Source: Streptomyces griseofuscus
GTDB taxonomy: Bacteria > Actinomycetota > Actinomycetes > Streptomycetales > Streptomycetaceae
Length of the DNA: 64,000 bases
Assembly (NCBI RefSeq): GCF_014673495.1
Contig: NZ_CP051006.1
Span: 6,936,001-7,000,000, forward strand
Reading direction: 5' to 3'
The position numbers were made by a program, and so were the translations under genes. Shown here piece by piece: positions 62,075-64,000 of this stretch; position 1 is the stretch's first letter, and every line of letters begins with the position of its first letter. A model generated the notes under the pieces. It was not told the origin of the DNA. It ran no database searches and saw only the letters and a program-made list of their open reading frames with translations.

Positions 62075-62968
62075 ATGGCGCACACCGACCACCGGACCAT
62101 GCGCAGCGTCCTGCGCCGCGAGATCGCCGGCACCATCGGCCTGCTCGCCGACGAACACGACTTCCGCGCCATGCGGCGCTACCGCAGCTTCACCTTCGAC
62201 GACCACCCGACCTACCTCCGCCAGGTCGAGGACGTCCTGAAGGACCGCGCCGCGCACGGCGGTCACACCACCCTCGCCCTGTTCGACCCCGAGGACTACG
62301 CCGCCTACTGCGCCGAGACCGGCCTGGACCCCGACCTGCCCGCCACCCGCACCCGCTTCACCGCGGAACTCGCCGGCACCGGCCCCACCGTCCCTTACGA
62401 CGGCGGCCCGCTCGCCGCGCTCGTCCCCACCCTCGTCGACGCGGCCGTACGCCGGGCCACCTGGGAGTACGCCACCACCCTGCTGACCCGCCTCGGCCCC
62501 TGCCCCACCTGCGGCGAGGACATCGGCCGGGCCGCCTTCACCCGCGCCTCCGACCTCGTGGTCCGCATCCTCGACACCGCGCCGCCCGGCGACCGGCATC
62601 TCGTGTGCACCGTGATGGGCGCACCCGAGACCCTCGTCTCCGTGCTGCACGGGGACGAGGACACCCACGGCGCCACCCGCCTGGACGAGGCCGAGGCCCT
62701 GGAGTTCACCAGCGTCCTCGCCCTGGGCCTCGCCACCCGCAGCCCCGGCGGACTGGTCCTGCGCACCAGCGCCCCCGGCACCGCGGACCGCGTCCACGGC
62801 TGGCGGCTGCGCGCCGGCACCCTCGAACCGCTCACCGCGGCCGAGGTGTTCGACGCGTACTGCACCGACGCCGATTCCGGTGACCTCATCGCGCCGGAAC
62901 CCGGCGTCGACTACTGCGCACCACCGGACCTGGGGGAGGGGAACACCGCACCGGACCACCACCACTGA
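62075..62968 (+). CDS. conserved hypothetical protein
   Basis: A 297-residue soluble protein: helical N-terminus (LRREIAGTIGLLADEHDFRAMRRYRSFTFDDHPTYLRQVEDVLKDRA), then a mixed domain with a lone CPTCGED pair. The second half has TVMGAPETLVSVLHGDEDTHGATRLDEAEALEFTSVLALGLATRSPGGLVLRTSAPG. No enzyme motif that I can name. It ends in a His-rich tail. The ATG has GGGGGAAAC just upstream. It is convergent with ptsI across a terminator. Function unknown. Confidence 0.8.
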   Translation: MAHTDHRTMRSVLRREIAGTIGLLADEHDFRAMRRYRSFTFDDHPTYLRQVEDVLKDRAAHGGHTTLALFDPEDYAAYCAETGLDPDLPATRTRFTAELAGTGPTVPYDGGPLAALVPTLVDAAVRRATWEYATTLLTRLGPCPTCGEDIGRAAFTRASDLVVRILDTAPPGDRHLVCTVMGAPETLVSVLHGDEDTHGATRLDEAEALEFTSVLALGLATRSPGGLVLRTSAPGTADRVHGWRLRAGTLEPLTAAEVFDAYCTDADSGDLIAPEPGVDYCAPPDLGEGNTAPDHHH

Positions 62969-63011
62969 CCGGACACGCCGAGGACGCACCGAAGGACACA
63001 TCCGGAACGCG

Positions 63012-63047
63012 CCAGGGGCGCCCCACCCGAAGGCGGGACGCCCCTGG
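63012..63047. terminator. hairpin between convergent genes near ptsI
   Basis: CCAGGGGCG (63012-63020) pairs perfectly with CGCCCCTGG (63039-63047); further partial pairing occurs inside the 18-base interior. It lies 43 bases after the hypothetical gene stop and 43 bases before the ptsI stop, so it can serve both. Confidence 0.8.
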
Positions 63048-63089
63048 ACCACACGACCGACACGGTCACCGGGCGGCCCGGCCCGTCGG

Positions 63090-64000
63090 CTACTCGCCGG
63101 ACAGCACGCCCTGAGCAGCGCTGCGCGCCTCCTCGGCACTGTCCGCGGCCCGCGCCGCGGCCGCGGCCCGCTCACACTGCGCCAGCGTGAACTTCGCCAG
63201 CGTCGCCCTGACATAGGGCAGCGACGCCGCACCCATGGACAGGGAGGTGACACCCAGACCGGTCAGCACACAGGCCAGCAGCGGATCGGACGCCGCCTCA
63301 CCGCACACCCCGCAGCTCTTGCCCTCGGCACGGGCCGCCTCCGCGGACAGCGCGACCAGGTCCAGCAGCGCCGGCTGCCACGGATCCTGCAACCGCGACA
63401 CCGCGCCGACCTGCCGGTCCGCCGCGAACGTGTACTGCGCGAGGTCATTGGTGCCAAGCGACAGGAACTCGACCTCCCGGAGGATCGACCGCGCCCGCAG
63501 CGCCGCCGACGGGATCTCCACCATGGCCCCGAACTTCGCCCGCAGCCCCGCCGCACGACAGGCGTCCGCGAACGCCCTCGCGTCCGCGCGATCCGCCACC
63601 ATCGGCGCCATCACCTCAAGGTGGACCGGCAGCCCCTCGGCGGCCTTCGCCAGCGCGGTCAGCTGGGTACGCAGGACGTCCGGATGGTCGAGCAGCGTCC
63701 GCAGCCCCCGCACGCCCAGCGCCGGGTTCGGCTCGTCCGCCGGAGTCAGGAAGGCCAGCGGCTTGTCCGCGCCCGCGTCCAGCACCCGTACGACCACCCG
63801 GCCCTCGGGGAACGCCTCCAGCACCTGCCGGTAGGCCGCGATCTGCTTCTCCTCGGAAGGAGCGCGCTCACTGTCGTCAAGGAAAAGGAACTCGGTACGG
63901 AACAGACCGACACCCTCGGCCCCGGCCGCCACCGCCGCCGGCACATCCGCGGGACCGCCCACATTGGCCAGCAACGGCACCTTGTGCCCGTCCGCCGTCG
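63090..64000 (-). CDS. ptsI: PEP-protein phosphotransferase (PTS enzyme I), C-terminal part
   Basis: The visible 303 residues are the C-terminal PEP-binding barrel of enzyme I; the phospho-His and HPr-binding N-terminal domains lie past the window end. Segments: LLANVGGPADVPAAVAAGAEGVGLFRTEFLFLDDSERAPSEEKQI, VVVRVLDAGADKPLAFL, EPNPALGVRGLR, FGAMVEIPSAAL, LGTNDLAQYTFAADR (catalytic loop), and KSCGVCGEAASDPLL with the active-site Cys. It phosphorylates HPr using PEP, the first step of sugar uptake by the PTS. The reading frame is open to base 64000. In Streptomyces ptsI is essential for N-acetylglucosamine uptake. Confidence 0.95.
   Translation of the reverse strand, partial: TADGHKVPLLANVGGPADVPAAVAAGAEGVGLFRTEFLFLDDSERAPSEEKQIAAYRQVLEAFPEGRVVVRVLDAGADKPLAFLTPADEPNPALGVRGLRTLLDHPDVLRTQLTALAKAAEGLPVHLEVMAPMVADRADARAFADACRAAGLRAKFGAMVEIPSAALRARSILREVEFLSLGTNDLAQYTFAADRQVGAVSRLQDPWQPALLDLVALSAEAARAEGKSCGVCGEAASDPLLACVLTGLGVTSLSMGAASLPYVRATLAKFTLAQCERAAAAARAADSAEEARSAAQGVLSGE

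Overview
The window reads as the core chromosome of a Streptomyces. GC is very high, third codon positions are almost all G or C, GTG starts and ATGA/GTGA stop-start overlaps are common, and several actinobacterial or Streptomyces genes are present: rbpA with a sigma-R-type promoter, a Ppm1-type polyprenol phosphomannose synthase, a cvnABCD conservon, an SCO1431-type small membrane peptide and ptsI. From memory, rbpA is SCO1421 and ptsI SCO1391 in S. coelicolor, so this looks like the matching segment in reverse number order. I see no rRNA, tRNA, CRISPR array, transposase or prophage.

1-8.4 kb: end of a CBS-domain (hemolysin/CorC-type) protein, a TPR-AAA ATPase, a uridine-kinase-like P-loop protein, a conserved hypothetical protein, an APC permease with a strong terminator, a Tat-exported C39-type peptidase and two tiny membrane or secreted peptides. 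8.4-9.75 kb: a gene-free stretch with a decayed tandem repeat. 9.75-16.1 kb: acyl-CoA dehydrogenase, two small hypothetical genes, an Lrp/AsnC regulator, an amidohydrolase, polyprenol phosphomannose synthase and FxsA. 16.1-25.5 kb: rbpA, an Atg22/UMF1-type MFS protein, a glycerophosphodiesterase/YczE pair divergent from a MocR regulator, an FtsK-like membrane ATPase with a damaged P-loop and its small membrane partner, an ankyrin protein and a HEAT-repeat protein. 25.9-30.0 kb: an operon of two glycosyltransferases and an SGNH hydrolase, followed by the remnant of an FAD monooxygenase.

30.0-35.4 kb: a complete 5-oxoproline utilisation operon (MFS transporter, DUF1445 protein, pxpA, pxpB, pxpC) divergent from a GntR/FCD regulator, with a clear palindromic operator candidate between them. 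35.5-42.8 kb: a three-gene operon coding for a kleisin-like protein, a MukE-like winged-helix protein and a 1547-residue SMC/MukB-like ATPase. No nuclease (JetD/MksG) gene is present. This is the best candidate for an undescribed system. 42.8-44.2 kb: an IclR regulator and a small membrane protein.

44.6-52.7 kb: a conservon (sensor-kinase-like CvnA, roadblock CvnB, DUF742 CvnC, GTPase CvnD) in which a fused 5-oxoprolinase/hydantoinase gene lies between cvnC and cvnD. 52.8-64 kb: a degenerate EAL-CBS-GGDEF protein, a thiolase with its DUF35 partner, a Nudix hydrolase, a small hypothetical gene, a GH31 alpha-glucosidase, acetoacetate-CoA ligase, a conserved hypothetical protein and the 3' part of ptsI.
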